Assembly: GCF_030580955.1 (NCBI RefSeq)
Contig: NZ_JAUQON010000016.1
Location: 1 to 64,000 of the forward strand
Direction of reading: 5' to 3'
Length of the DNA stretch: 64,000 nucleotides
From: Hymenobacter convexus
GTDB lineage: Bacteria > Bacteroidota > Bacteroidia > Cytophagales > Hymenobacteraceae
Shown here: piece after piece, positions 8,024 to 17,512 of the stretch
Numbering within the stretch: position 1 is the stretch's first letter
How the letters are laid out: every line of letters starts with the position of its first letter
The notes under the pieces: generated by a model
Told to the model about the DNA's origin: nothing
What the model saw: only the letters and a program-made list of their open reading frames with translations
Databases searched by the model: none
Program-made: the position numbers and the translations under genes

Positions 8024-8658
8024 TGCCGCATCCCATGAAAGCCGACGTCAGCATTGCCCACGTCCTGCCCCCGCCCGGTTCGCACCGGCTGCTGATTAAG
8101 AACATGGTGTGCCCGCAGTGCATCCGGGTGGTGGGCGAAGAGCTGACGGCGCTGGGCCTGCACGTTCACCGGGTGGCGCTGGGCGAGGCCGACGTGTCCA
8201 CGCCCGACGGCGCGGCTCCCGACTGGGCAGCCATCCGGGCCAGCCTGCAGGATGCCGGCTTTGAGCTGCTCGAAGACCCCCGCGACCAGCTGGTGGACCG
8301 CATCAAAACCCTGCTGGTGGCCCTGATTCACTACCCGCCGCCCGGCCCGCGCCTGCTCAATTACTCGGATTATCTGGTGGAGCACCTGAGCAAGGATTAC
8401 CACTATCTTTCCCATTTGTTCTCCGCTTCCGAAGGCCTTACGATTGAGAAATTCATCATCCGCCAGAAGGTGGAGCGCGCCAAGGAGTTGATTGGCTACG
8501 GCGAGCTGCCCATTGCCGAGGTGGCCCAGCAGCTGGGCTACAGCAGCCCGGCGCACCTATCGCGCCAGTTCCGGCAGGTGACCGGCCTCACCCCCACCGA
8601 GTTTCAGCGGCTAGGGCCCGCGAGCCACGCCCGCCGCAGCCTGGACTCGCTGATATAG
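8023..8658 (+). CDS. AraC-family regulator with N-terminal metal-binding (HMA-like) domain
   Basis: This 211-residue protein has residues 20-95 forming a ferredoxin-like HMA domain with the copper motif Met28-x-Cys30-x-x-Cys33 (MVCPQC). The C-terminal ~100 residues are an AraC/XylS double helix-turn-helix, with LPIAEVAQQLGYSSPAHLSRQFRQVTG as the second helix pair. The gene is translationally coupled to the cupredoxin gene (ATG overlaps its TAA). The architecture implies a cytoplasmic Cu(I) sensor that acts on DNA. The recurrent AAATTATGCAAG sites nearby are its most likely targets; this is inference. Confidence 0.88.
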   Translation: MPHPMKADVSIAHVLPPPGSHRLLIKNMVCPQCIRVVGEELTALGLHVHRVALGEADVSTPDGAAPDWAAIRASLQDAGFELLEDPRDQLVDRIKTLLVALIHYPPPGPRLLNYSDYLVEHLSKDYHYLSHLFSASEGLTIEKFIIRQKVERAKELIGYGELPIAEVAQQLGYSSPAHLSRQFRQVTGLTPTEFQRLGPASHARRSLDSLI

Positions 8659-8784
8659 TGGCGAGTAAGTGGGTAGGTGCAGAATTAGCAGGAAAAAAGC
8701 GGCAGCGTAATTAACGCCGACTTGTTTTTTCCTGTTCATCAAATCAGGAGCCATTCACTTAGCTTTCCGGCTCCTGCACTGCTT

Positions 8785-10542
8785 ATGACCAGAGGGTTAC
8801 TTGTCGATTTCACCTGCCTTTTTTCCGAGCCCGCCCTGCCCATTGAGGAGTACCTCTCGGGCATCAGCCGGCTACGGCGCTTGCAATGCGTGTCGCACCT
8901 GCTGGGCTACCTTAGCCAGGTGCCGGCTCCCAAGCGGAACCATATCACGGACATGCAGCAGTTCTTTGGCACCCACAGCCAGCTGTTTGCCGACGAGGTC
9001 TATTACCGGGCGAAGGTGCTCCAAAACCGGGGGCACGGCCGGCTGAGCTTTCTGCACCCCAAAACGGTGCTGCAGCTCTACTACTACTGCTTCGAGCTGC
9101 CGGATGAGCCCGATACCAAGTCGTCGGCCGAATTGGAGAAGAGCTTGTTTAAAGCGTGCCTGGTGCTGAACGGCCCGTACATCGCGGAGCAGGAGCAAGC
9201 GTCGGCCGCGGCGAAGGCGCTACTCCCGACCCAGCCGCTTGCGGCGCTGGCGTTGGCGCTGACGTTCTCCGACTTTGAGTTGGTGAACCTGCGCCTGCTC
9301 AACATCGCCGTCCTGCAGCTCATTAAATCGGTCCGGCTATTCGAGTTTTTGGAGGCGGAGGCGCGTTTTGCCCCGTTGCTGCAAGCCTTTCTGCAACGCT
9401 TCGGCTGCCAGGATTGGCCCGAGTATTTCCGGAAGCTCAGTGGCGTAACGAAGCCCGTCATGCAGGCGGAAAATCCGGGGCGCATCTCCGTGGAGATACC
9501 CGATAGCCAGCCGGACTATGAAGCTGACCGGGCCTTCCTGCAGCGCTTTGCGCTGCGCGAAGGCCAGAAGCTGGATAAAGCCGATTTCACCAGTCTGCGG
9601 GCTACCCCGCTGGTGGAGGAAACGCCGGGCACTTTTGTGCTGCCCTACCCGGTGCTGGTGGTGGAAGCCATGCACAAGGGGCTGTATTTTCAGTTTAATC
9701 TGGCCAACCAGTCCCTGCCAAAAAGCCAGCGGGAGCCCGACTGGCGCTCGGTGTACTGCGACCTGTTCTCGGAGCAGTACCTCATGTATATGCTGCTCGA
9801 TGCTAGCTTTCAGGGCCGGGGATTGGCCTTGAGCGGCCGGGCCATTTTCGACGGCTGGCAGCTGAAAGAGCAATCTGAGCCCGACTACTATTTCCGCCAC
9901 GACAGCCGGGCCGTGCTATTCGAGTCGAAGGATGTGTGGGTAAACAAGGTTGCCAAGGCCGGCCACGACTTCGCCACGTACCTGGATGAGGTAAAGAAGA
10001 AGTTCTACGAAGACGAAGACCAGCACCCCAAAGCCGCAAGGCAGCTGGCCAACAACGTGGACCGGCTGCTCCGCCACAAGCTGCCTTTTGATACCGATTT
10101 CGACCCGGCGGAGCTGATAATCTACCCGGTGCTGGTGGTGCACGACCGGCTCTATAACCAGCCTGGCCTGAACGTGGTCGTCAACGACTGGTTTCAGGAA
10201 GAGCTGGCAAAGCTGGGGCAGGAAGGACTACCGGTACACAACGTGCGCCCGCTGATTATCATCGACGCGGACACGCTGCTGGCCTACCACGAGGACTTCC
10301 GCGACGGGCGGCTGGTGTTCGAAGACGTGCTGGAAGAGTACGTGGCCTATCTGCGAGCACCAACTTGGGCTGGTATCAGCGACGCCGAGGACGAGCAGCG
10401 GCAGATGCAGAGCGTACATCCCTTTGCTTTGTTTCTGGAGAATTACGCGGAAAAGCGCGATATGCTGGGCATCCCGAAGGAAATGCTCTACCAGATTCTG
10501 CCCATCATCAACCGCGGCGCAGACGATGAATCGAGAGAGTAA
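8785..10542 (+). CDS. Protein of unknown function with a possible PD-(D/E)xK nuclease motif
   Basis: I do not recognise a family for this 585-residue protein. There is no signal peptide or membrane helix. The N-terminal ~230 residues are largely helical. Between residues 365 and 385 the order Asp367 (PDYYF), beta strand, Glu380-Ser381-Lys382 (VLFESKD) matches the core of PD-(D/E)xK nucleases. It is followed by long charged helices with a Lys-rich KKKFYEDEDQHPKAA segment. The start at 8785 is chosen over 8722 because the upstream extension looks unlike coding sequence. It stands alone between the copper genes and could be a defence or repair nuclease. Confidence 0.6.
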   Translation: MTRGLLVDFTCLFSEPALPIEEYLSGISRLRRLQCVSHLLGYLSQVPAPKRNHITDMQQFFGTHSQLFADEVYYRAKVLQNRGHGRLSFLHPKTVLQLYYYCFELPDEPDTKSSAELEKSLFKACLVLNGPYIAEQEQASAAAKALLPTQPLAALALALTFSDFELVNLRLLNIAVLQLIKSVRLFEFLEAEARFAPLLQAFLQRFGCQDWPEYFRKLSGVTKPVMQAENPGRISVEIPDSQPDYEADRAFLQRFALREGQKLDKADFTSLRATPLVEETPGTFVLPYPVLVVEAMHKGLYFQFNLANQSLPKSQREPDWRSVYCDLFSEQYLMYMLLDASFQGRGLALSGRAIFDGWQLKEQSEPDYYFRHDSRAVLFESKDVWVNKVAKAGHDFATYLDEVKKKFYEDEDQHPKAARQLANNVDRLLRHKLPFDTDFDPAELIIYPVLVVHDRLYNQPGLNVVVNDWFQEELAKLGQEGLPVHNVRPLIIIDADTLLAYHEDFRDGRLVFEDVLEEYVAYLRAPTWAGISDAEDEQRQMQSVHPFALFLENYAEKRDMLGIPKEMLYQILPIINRGADDESRE

Positions 10543-10552
10543 AGGAAGCCGG

Positions 10553-10564
10553 AAATTATGCAAG
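10553..10564 (+). promoter_or_regulatory. Copper-cluster motif AAATTATGCAAG, copy 3
   Basis: This exact copy lies 75 bases before the first DUF305 lipoprotein gene. Fifteen bases after the motif comes TGTAAAATC, which is nearly repeated (TGTAAATC, same spacing) at copy 4. The fixed spacing suggests an activator site set against the core promoter. Confidence 0.55.
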
Positions 10565-10639
10565 GAAATTGCGCCGATATGTAAAATCTAAGCGGCCGGC
10601 CGGGGTGTTATGGATGCTCATCAAATCTTCATAATATAT

Positions 10640-11248
10640 ATGCCCCATTTCCGCTTACCCTTGCTTGCGCTGGCCTTCTTCGGGCTGGTTTTGGCTTCCT
10701 GCTCCAAAAGCCACGACATGGACCCCGCCCACGAAAGCGTGTACATGACCATCATGATGGACATGATGACCCAGATGGACGCGCAAGCTAAAACCCAGGA
10801 CCCCGACCACGATTTTGCGGCCCAGATGGTACTGCACCACGAGGCTGCCATCAAAATGGCGCAGGAGGAGCTGAAAAGCGGTACCAACCAAGAGATGAAG
10901 ACCACGGCCCAGACCATCATCACCAAGCAGCAGGCCGAAATCACCCAGTTTAACGCCTTCCTTAGCGGCCACCAGCCTCGGCAGCCGCTGGTGCAGCAGT
11001 TCACCCAGCTCCAGAAAACCAACATGGACAAGATGATGGCCAGCAGCGACAAGCGCACCATCACAGGCCGGGCCGACTATGACTTTGCCCAGCTGATGGT
11101 CGACCACCACCAGGCCGCCATCGACAACTCCGAGGCGCTGCTAGTGCATGGCCGCGAGAATACCACCCGGGCCCTGGCCCAGGCCATTATCGCCGACCAG
11201 CGGCAGGAAATTCTGGCCCTGCAGGACTGGCTCACGCGCAACAAATAG
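10640..11248 (+). CDS. DUF305 lipoprotein
   Basis: This 202-residue lipoprotein has a lipobox at VLASC and two DUF305 units marked by MVLHHEAAIKMAQEEL and LMVDHHQAAIDNSEAL, with His pairs and many Met residues (MTIMMDMMTQMD). It is predicted to be an envelope-anchored helical bundle; DUF305 proteins accompany copper and other metal resistance genes. The start at 10640 (MPHFRL) gives the lipoprotein leader. It is closely similar to the next gene, so the two are a tandem duplication. It is preceded by motif copy 3 and followed by a strong terminator. Confidence 0.87.
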   Translation: MPHFRLPLLALAFFGLVLASCSKSHDMDPAHESVYMTIMMDMMTQMDAQAKTQDPDHDFAAQMVLHHEAAIKMAQEELKSGTNQEMKTTAQTIITKQQAEITQFNAFLSGHQPRQPLVQQFTQLQKTNMDKMMASSDKRTITGRADYDFAQLMVDHHQAAIDNSEALLVHGRENTTRALAQAIIADQRQEILALQDWLTRNK

Positions 11249-11273
11249 CATGCGGGGCAGTAACCCGATGCAA

Positions 11274-11308
11274 GAAAAGGCAGCCTAAATAGGCTGCCTT
11301 TTCTTTTA
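11274..11308 (+). terminator. Rho-independent terminator after the first DUF305 gene
   Basis: A hairpin AAAAGGCAGCC / GGCTGCCTTTT with a 6-base TAAATA loop is followed by CTTTT, 26 bases after the stop codon. Confidence 0.85.
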
Positions 11309-11353
11309 AGTAATTGGAAGTGGGCAGCGCGCCGGGCGTCGGGATTTTATTGA

Positions 11354-11365
11354 AAATTATGCAAG
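11354..11365 (+). promoter_or_regulatory. Copper-cluster motif AAATTATGCAAG, copy 4
   Basis: This exact copy lies 79 bases before the second DUF305 gene, with TGTAAATC 15 bases further on. The arrangement is nearly the same as at copy 3 (75 bases to the ATG), so the two paralogous genes keep the same control region although the sequence between motif and gene differs. Confidence 0.55.
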
Positions 11366-11444
11366 CCGGAGCTGATGGGGTGTAAATCCTGGGTTGAAGC
11401 AGGCCGTTTCAGCAAGCAGGAAAACTTAACCACGTCCTGATATT

Positions 11445-12077
11445 ATGAAAAAGCTATTTCGCGTTCCCCTGCTGGCCCTTTTGCTGGCTTCCGTTTCCCT
11501 CGTTTCCTCGTGCAGCAAAGACGACTCGGATAGCCTGAAAGTGCAGGCGCACGACCAGAACACCATGATGACCCTCATGCACGACATGATGAAGAAGATG
11601 GATGCCATGATGAAAACCCAGGACCCCGACCAAGACTACTCCATGATGATGGTGATGCACCACCAGGGGGCCATTACGATGGCCCAGGAGGAATTGAAAA
11701 ATGGCAAGGATACCCAGATGCGGGACCTGGCCACCCGCATCATTGCCGCGCAACAGGCCGAGATTACGCAGTTTAACGCGTTTCTGGCGGGGCACCGGGT
11801 GGAGACGCCACTCGTGCCGGCGTTTAACACGCGCCAGATGATGGCCATGGATAAGATGATGCGCGCCAACGACCTGCGCGTTATCACCGGCAATACCGAC
11901 CGCGATTTTGCCCAACTTATGCAGGACCACCACCAGAGCGCCATCGAGACGTCGCAGGCGGATTTGGACCTTGGCCGTCACACCGAAACCAAAGCCCTAG
12001 CGCGGCAGATAATTGACGAGCAAATGATGGAAATAAAGGAGATGCAGGAGTGGCTGCTGACCAACAAAGGCTACTAA
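11445..12077 (+). CDS. DUF305 lipoprotein
   Basis: This 210-residue lipoprotein (lipobox LVSSC) has two DUF305 units with MMVMHHQGAITMAQEEL and LMQDHHQSAIETSQADL and a Met-rich stretch (TMMTLMHDMMKKMDAMM). It is a paralogue of the preceding gene; both share the QDPDxDF/Y phrase and the QQAEITQFNAFL helix. It is probably an envelope metal-binding or metal-storing bundle. It has its own regulatory motif and its own terminator, so it is a separate transcription unit. Confidence 0.88.
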   Translation: MKKLFRVPLLALLLASVSLVSSCSKDDSDSLKVQAHDQNTMMTLMHDMMKKMDAMMKTQDPDQDYSMMMVMHHQGAITMAQEELKNGKDTQMRDLATRIIAAQQAEITQFNAFLAGHRVETPLVPAFNTRQMMAMDKMMRANDLRVITGNTDRDFAQLMQDHHQSAIETSQADLDLGRHTETKALARQIIDEQMMEIKEMQEWLLTNKGY

Positions 12078-12097
12078 TTTCATCCTCTCCTTTAACT

Positions 12098-12132
12098 AAA
12101 AAGCAGCAGGCTACATGGCCTGCTGCTTTTTA
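12098..12132 (+). terminator. Rho-independent terminator after the second DUF305 gene
   Basis: A hairpin AAAAAGCAGCAGGC / GCCTGCTGCTTTTT has a short TACATG loop and ends in a T run. Confidence 0.87.
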
Positions 12133-12149
12133 AGTTATCCCCTCACCCA

Positions 12150-13124
12150 ATGGAAATGCACAATACTCCCTGGACTCCGGAATGGCTGCTGTGGGTCTGG
12201 TTCGGCCTCACACTGTTATCATTGGCCTACGTCGCCTGGGACTTGTTTACCAGCACCCCGGAAATGAAAGTGATGAAGTGGGGCTGGGTGCTAGTCACCC
12301 TCTACACCGGGCCGGTGGGGCTGCTGGTCTACTGGTTTTCGTGCCGCGAGCCCGCGCCCGGCACCCACGAGACGTTCGTGGCCCCGCTCTGGAAGCAGGC
12401 CGTGGGCTCGACGATTCACTGCGCCGCCGGCGACGCCACCGGTATCATCGTGGCTGCCGCCATCACTGGCTACTTTGGTTTGAACATGGGCACCGATATC
12501 TGGATTGAGTACGCTGCCGGCTTTTTTTTCGGGCTATTCATCTTCCAGGCCCTGTTTATGAAGGACATGATGAGCATGAGCTACGGGCAGGCCGTGCGCA
12601 GCTCGTTTCTGCCGGAGTGGATGTCGATGAACGCCATGATGGCCGGCATGCTGCCCACGATGGTTATTCTAATGTCGCGGGACATGAAGGCGATGGAAGC
12701 TACCTCACCCTGGTTCTGGGCCTCGATGTCGGCCGCTACCCTCGTGGGCGTCGTGGTGGCCTACCCCGTCAACTGGTGGCTGGTCAAGCACCAGCTCAAG
12801 CACGGCATGGGCACCGAGCGGGCCCTGGGCAAGGGCGGGGCCCCGGTCGCCGCCGGGCACCAGCACGCGGGCATGGCCATGGCCGGCATGACACACGCCA
12901 TGCCTCCAACAGCGCCCAGTTCGCCCGCCGGCCACCCCATGCCAGGAATGCGCATGGAAGGCGACGGCCAGGTATCGGCCGGGCGCAAAGCCCTGGTAAC
13001 GGTGCTTACCCTGCTCATGCTGGCAGCGGGCTACTACGTAGCGGCCCGGTACGGGGACCTCGCTATGCGGCCCGGCCAGCCGATGAGCACGCCGGAAATG
13101 TCCATGCCTGGGATGACGCATTAG
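12150..13124 (+). CDS. DUF4396 multi-pass membrane protein
   Basis: This 324-residue inner-membrane protein has about six to seven hydrophobic helices, with the DUF4396 signature CAAGDATGIIVAA and a second half reading SFLPEWMSMNAMMAGMLPTM. A cytoplasmic or periplasmic Met/His-rich linker (HQHAGMAMAGMTHAM and HPMPGMRMEG, residues about 230-270) precedes a last helix and a Met-rich tail (STPEMSMPGMTH). The clustered Met and His residues fit copper binding. DUF4396 genes are common next to DUF305 genes. The function is unknown; a metal transporter or sensor is possible. Confidence 0.85.
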   Translation: MEMHNTPWTPEWLLWVWFGLTLLSLAYVAWDLFTSTPEMKVMKWGWVLVTLYTGPVGLLVYWFSCREPAPGTHETFVAPLWKQAVGSTIHCAAGDATGIIVAAAITGYFGLNMGTDIWIEYAAGFFFGLFIFQALFMKDMMSMSYGQAVRSSFLPEWMSMNAMMAGMLPTMVILMSRDMKAMEATSPWFWASMSAATLVGVVVAYPVNWWLVKHQLKHGMGTERALGKGGAPVAAGHQHAGMAMAGMTHAMPPTAPSSPAGHPMPGMRMEGDGQVSAGRKALVTVLTLLMLAAGYYVAARYGDLAMRPGQPMSTPEMSMPGMTH

Positions 13125-13222
13125 CCCGCAACGGCAACCCTGGCGACGGATTTTGGGTGCGGCGGCTTGCGGACCCCGGGGTTCTGCGCATCTTCGTGAT
13201 TCCAATTATCCCGCCCCATTAT

Positions 13223-14470
<1,248 letters not shown>

Positions 14471-14520
14471 GGGACCGTGTCTGTACTTTAGTAGAATATT
14501 AAGAGTTGGCTTGACTTTTT

Positions 14521-15717
14521 ATGGCCGAGTATCTGTATCTATGGTTGGTGTTGCTCGGATTTCTGGTCGGATTGGGGCTATTAGTAATTCGAAAAAACCG
14601 GCTTGATAAGCAGCTGGCGCAGGAAAAGAGTAGTCTTTACAAGGATTACCAAACCAGGAATTCCGAGTTAAACGTCCGGGAGAAAATACTCGACAAGCGG
14701 GCCGCTGATGTGGCTCGATTGGAAAAAGTGTTAACCGAGAAAAGCAAAAGCTTTCCTTGGCTGGCTGGTGCAATTGCGGACCTGGTCTTGCTTAACAACA
14801 ATCAGGTTGCTGACTATTTGGCCTTTAAGCCCCGGCCGGCCAAGTCCTCTGCCCAGGCAGTGCGCGAGGTAGGGAAAGAGAAACGTATTCTGGCTGCTCA
14901 GCTGAAACACCTGCAATACGTTATCAACCAGTACGAAGGCCTGTTTCCATTTCTGACGGAGTTTCGCGAAGGAGAAATGGAGGAGGCGCTCCTGGAAATA
15001 AAGGATACGTATGGCGAGCAAGCACCGCAGGAGGCCGACCCAGTGAGTGTTTTTCTGACGGCTGGAGAATATAGCAGTCTCTCCACGACCGAGCGGAACC
15101 AGCGGGCCTTGGAGAGATATATGCAGGGCCGGAAAAGCCCTTACCAGTTGGGCCGTGACTACGAGCGCTTTGTGGGGTATTTGTATGAGTGCGAAGGCTA
15201 TACCGTAACCTATTTTGGGATTGAGAATGGCAAGGAAGACTTGGGAAGAGACTTAATCTGTCGTAAAGACGGCAACACCCTAATCGTGCAGTGCAAGTAC
15301 TGGAGCAAGCACAAGCTCATTCACGAGAAGCATATCAACCAGCTGTTTGGTACCACCGTCAAATTCTACCTGGACTCAGCGCAGAAAAAGTTAGTTGAAC
15401 AGCAGCTTCACCTTTTTCCGCAGTTACTTTCCGCCAGTAACATTCTGGGGGTGTTTTGCACCTCCACTGATTTGTCGGATACGGCCCGCAAGTTTGCCCA
15501 AGCTTTGGGCATCCAGGTGCGGGAGCAGGTCAGGCTGGGCGCTTTTCCGATGATAAAATGCCACATCAGTCCGGCAACGGGTGAACGGATTTATCACTTG
15601 CCATTTGACCAGATGTATGACCGAACCAAGCTGGATAAAGCAGGCGAGTTTTATGCCTTGACGGTAGCGGATGCCGAGGCTAAGGGCTTTAGAAGAGCTT
15701 GGCGGTGGCGTGGGTAG
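14521..15717 (+). CDS. Membrane-anchored Mrr-like restriction endonuclease
   Basis: In this 398-residue protein, residues 5-23 form a transmembrane helix and residues 25-75 a charged coiled coil. From about residue 205 there is an Mrr-type nuclease domain: GRDYERFVGYLYECEGYTV, Asp244 in LGRDLI, and Gln257-Cys258-Lys259 in IVQCKYWS. These match the catalytic D...QxK set of Mrr_cat. The C-terminal TSTDLSDTARKFAQ segment is also typical. Anchoring to the membrane points to action on incoming DNA. Base composition is visibly lower in GC than the copper and tra genes around it, suggesting separate acquisition. Confidence 0.85.
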   Translation: MAEYLYLWLVLLGFLVGLGLLVIRKNRLDKQLAQEKSSLYKDYQTRNSELNVREKILDKRAADVARLEKVLTEKSKSFPWLAGAIADLVLLNNNQVADYLAFKPRPAKSSAQAVREVGKEKRILAAQLKHLQYVINQYEGLFPFLTEFREGEMEEALLEIKDTYGEQAPQEADPVSVFLTAGEYSSLSTTERNQRALERYMQGRKSPYQLGRDYERFVGYLYECEGYTVTYFGIENGKEDLGRDLICRKDGNTLIVQCKYWSKHKLIHEKHINQLFGTTVKFYLDSAQKKLVEQQLHLFPQLLSASNILGVFCTSTDLSDTARKFAQALGIQVREQVRLGAFPMIKCHISPATGERIYHLPFDQMYDRTKLDKAGEFYALTVADAEAKGFRRAWRWRG

Positions 15718-15804
15718 TTAACCGCACCCTGTTGAAGATTGCGCGAAACGTGGGGAGTAAACTTGGCTGATAATTGCTCAGGGTTTCGAATGTCGCTAAA
15801 GGAA

Positions 15805-16674
15805 TTAGGCGATAAAGTCAAATAAGAGCTCAGTGAGCTTTTCTACTTGGTTTTGAGCTTGCATCACACTGTACATCTGCACGATGGTTTCCAAGTGCGT
15901 TTTGCTCATGCAGGCAACGTAACGCGTGGAATAGTGAAGGGTAGCCAAGTCCTTCTGGATAGTGAAAATTGGGCTTTTAATCCGCTTCTGGGCCCCGTGC
16001 TTGTAAATAAATGTGTCGGTAGCGCTTAGCGGAAAGATGAAGTCTTCTAATTTGCTATAGTCAGCATTGGGCCTTTCCAGCACGGGCCAGTCTCCAATCA
16101 CGGAGGGAAACCGTTCATCGGGCTGCGAGTGAATAAACCAGCTGGCGTGAATGTCGGTAAGCTTATTCTCGTCAAACAACGGCAGTAGGGGCAACAGTAT
16201 ACGCTTGGCCTCTTTGATAGCATCCGAATCCATCAACTGGTTCAGCGCATTCAGGTCGACTGGGTTAGCTTGGTCGATGGGCCGGATTTCAGCTTTTAAG
16301 TCGGCCAGGCTCAACTCCTCTTTCAGTCGGCCAAACTGCGGGTCGCTCGCCGGTATGCGCCATTTAAGGGAGCTGGCCAGCGCAACAATGCTCACCACTT
16401 CTTCGAGAGAAGCTTTTCGGGAGAGAAGGACGTTTTGCAAATCGGCGGCGGCCTTGTCATCCAAAGCTGCATACAAGGCCTCCAGATGGTCTTTGGGCTG
16501 GCCGTGGAAGAGAACCGTATTCCGGTCCATCTCAAAGAATATAGCCTTTGGGCTTTGCCGCTGCTTGGCTATTCTACCCGTCTGCTTATCAAGCAAGTAG
16601 AGCATTCCATCCGCATCCGCGAAATTCTTAATGAGGAATTGAGGAATGTAGTGGTGTCGGCGTGATACCTGCAT
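15805..16674 (-). CDS. DUF4238 protein
   Basis: This 289-residue protein opens with the DUF4238 signature SRRHHYIPQFLIKNFAD, has a middle WFIHS / IGDWPVLE region (the typical 'F.tsD.Pv' site) and ends LLFDFIA. DUF4238 proteins are of unknown function and are scattered through accessory regions. The start at 16674 places the HHYIPQF motif within the first 15 residues, as is usual. It is convergent with the Mrr gene. GC is lower than the core of the window. Confidence 0.85.
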   Translation of the reverse strand: MQVSRRHHYIPQFLIKNFADADGMLYLLDKQTGRIAKQRQSPKAIFFEMDRNTVLFHGQPKDHLEALYAALDDKAAADLQNVLLSRKASLEEVVSIVALASSLKWRIPASDPQFGRLKEELSLADLKAEIRPIDQANPVDLNALNQLMDSDAIKEAKRILLPLLPLFDENKLTDIHASWFIHSQPDERFPSVIGDWPVLERPNADYSKLEDFIFPLSATDTFIYKHGAQKRIKSPIFTIQKDLATLHYSTRYVACMSKTHLETIVQMYSVMQAQNQVEKLTELLFDFIA

Positions 16675-16698
16675 CAGCGGTGGGCAACAATTAAAATA

Positions 16699-16731
16699 AA
16701 AAAGCGACTCCAATTTCGGAGCCGCCTTTTT
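16699..16731 (-). terminator. Terminator of the 60-residue protein gene
   Basis: On the minus strand, GGCGGCTCC-GAAATT-GGAGTCGC is followed by TTTTTT. It lies 29 bases after the stop of the small gene at 16760-16942. Confidence 0.75.
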
Positions 16732-16759
16732 ACTGACAAAAGACAGAGTAGAAGTAGTG

Positions 16760-16942
16760 CTATTTGCCTCCCTTCTCTTTTCGCACGCCTTTGAAGGGCG
16801 TACCATCTTGCTTCACGTCCATGAACTGGCCGTTGGTGGTGTTCCGCTTCACGTATTGCTCCGTGACGGGGTTGAAAACTTGCGAACGGTCGCGCACTGC
16901 GCCGTTGCGGTGGCCGTCGCCGGCCGGTTTGTTAGTTGCCAT
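16760..16942 (-). CDS. Conserved 60-residue basic protein
   Basis: This small hydrophilic protein begins MATNKPAGDGHRNGAVRDRSQ and ends DGTPFKGVRKEKGGK. I recognise the GDGHR-GAV-RSQ-NP and GQFMDVK-DG-PFKGVR pattern as a widespread small protein of unknown function, so it is a real gene despite its size. It is monocistronic with its own terminator. It has no membrane helix or known domain. Confidence 0.75.
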   Translation of the reverse strand: MATNKPAGDGHRNGAVRDRSQVFNPVTEQYVKRNTTNGQFMDVKQDGTPFKGVRKEKGGK

Positions 16943-17045
16943 ATAGCAGGGCGAGAGGGAAAAACTCTCTTTACCTCAACGGTGAGTTTGAACGGAGAAT
17001 TCCGCGTAAGAATTTACTAGCATAAATAGCTATTATTCAGTTTTT

Positions 17046-17477
17046 TTAAGTTGTCTCGAACTGCGCCTGAACGAAGTCGTGGGCATAGGCTTTCACCTGG
17101 TCGCGCACCGCGCGAAACTGCCCCATAATTTCCTCCTCGCTGCCAGTAGCCTTAGCCGGGTCGGGAAAGTTGTGGTGCAGCTTCTTGGCCGACGACGGAA
17201 ACACTGGGCACACCTCGTTGGCGTGGTCGCACACAGTCAGCACGTAATCGAACGGCACGGCGGCGTACTCATCGACGTGGTTGCTGGTGTGATGCGAGAT
17301 ATCGACCCCATCCTCGGCCATTACGCGCACGGCGCGGGGGTTAAGCCCGTGGACTTCTACGCCGGCGCTGTAGACGGCGGCCCGCTTGCCTAGCTCTTGG
17401 GCGAGGTAGCCGTGCAGCAGCTGGCTGCGGCAGGAGTTGCCGGTGCAGAGCACCAGTACGTTTTTCTTATCAGACAT
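17046..17477 (-). CDS. arsC: Arsenate reductase, thioredoxin-coupled (LMW-PTP fold)
   Basis: This 143-residue cytoplasmic enzyme reduces arsenate to arsenite. Nucleophile Cys11 lies in the P-loop CTGNSCRS (residues 11-18). Cys83 and Cys90 (TVCDHANEVC) are the shuttle pair of the thioredoxin-dependent class. The Asp of FPDPA (about 105) is the general acid. It is the last gene of the ars operon, 35 bases after acr3, which exports its product. Confidence 0.95.
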   Translation of the reverse strand: MSDKKNVLVLCTGNSCRSQLLHGYLAQELGKRAAVYSAGVEVHGLNPRAVRVMAEDGVDISHHTSNHVDEYAAVPFDYVLTVCDHANEVCPVFPSSAKKLHHNFPDPAKATGSEEEIMGQFRAVRDQVKAYAHDFVQAQFETT

Positions 17478-17512
17478 GAGCAGGGAAAAAAGCAGGAGGA
17501 AGAGGGGAAGAG

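Noticed and set aside
12617..13222. N-terminal extension of the HhH/nuclease-like protein through the DUF4396 gene
   Set aside because: It reads through a membrane protein gene in another frame and has shadow composition; ATG 13223 gives a sensible start.
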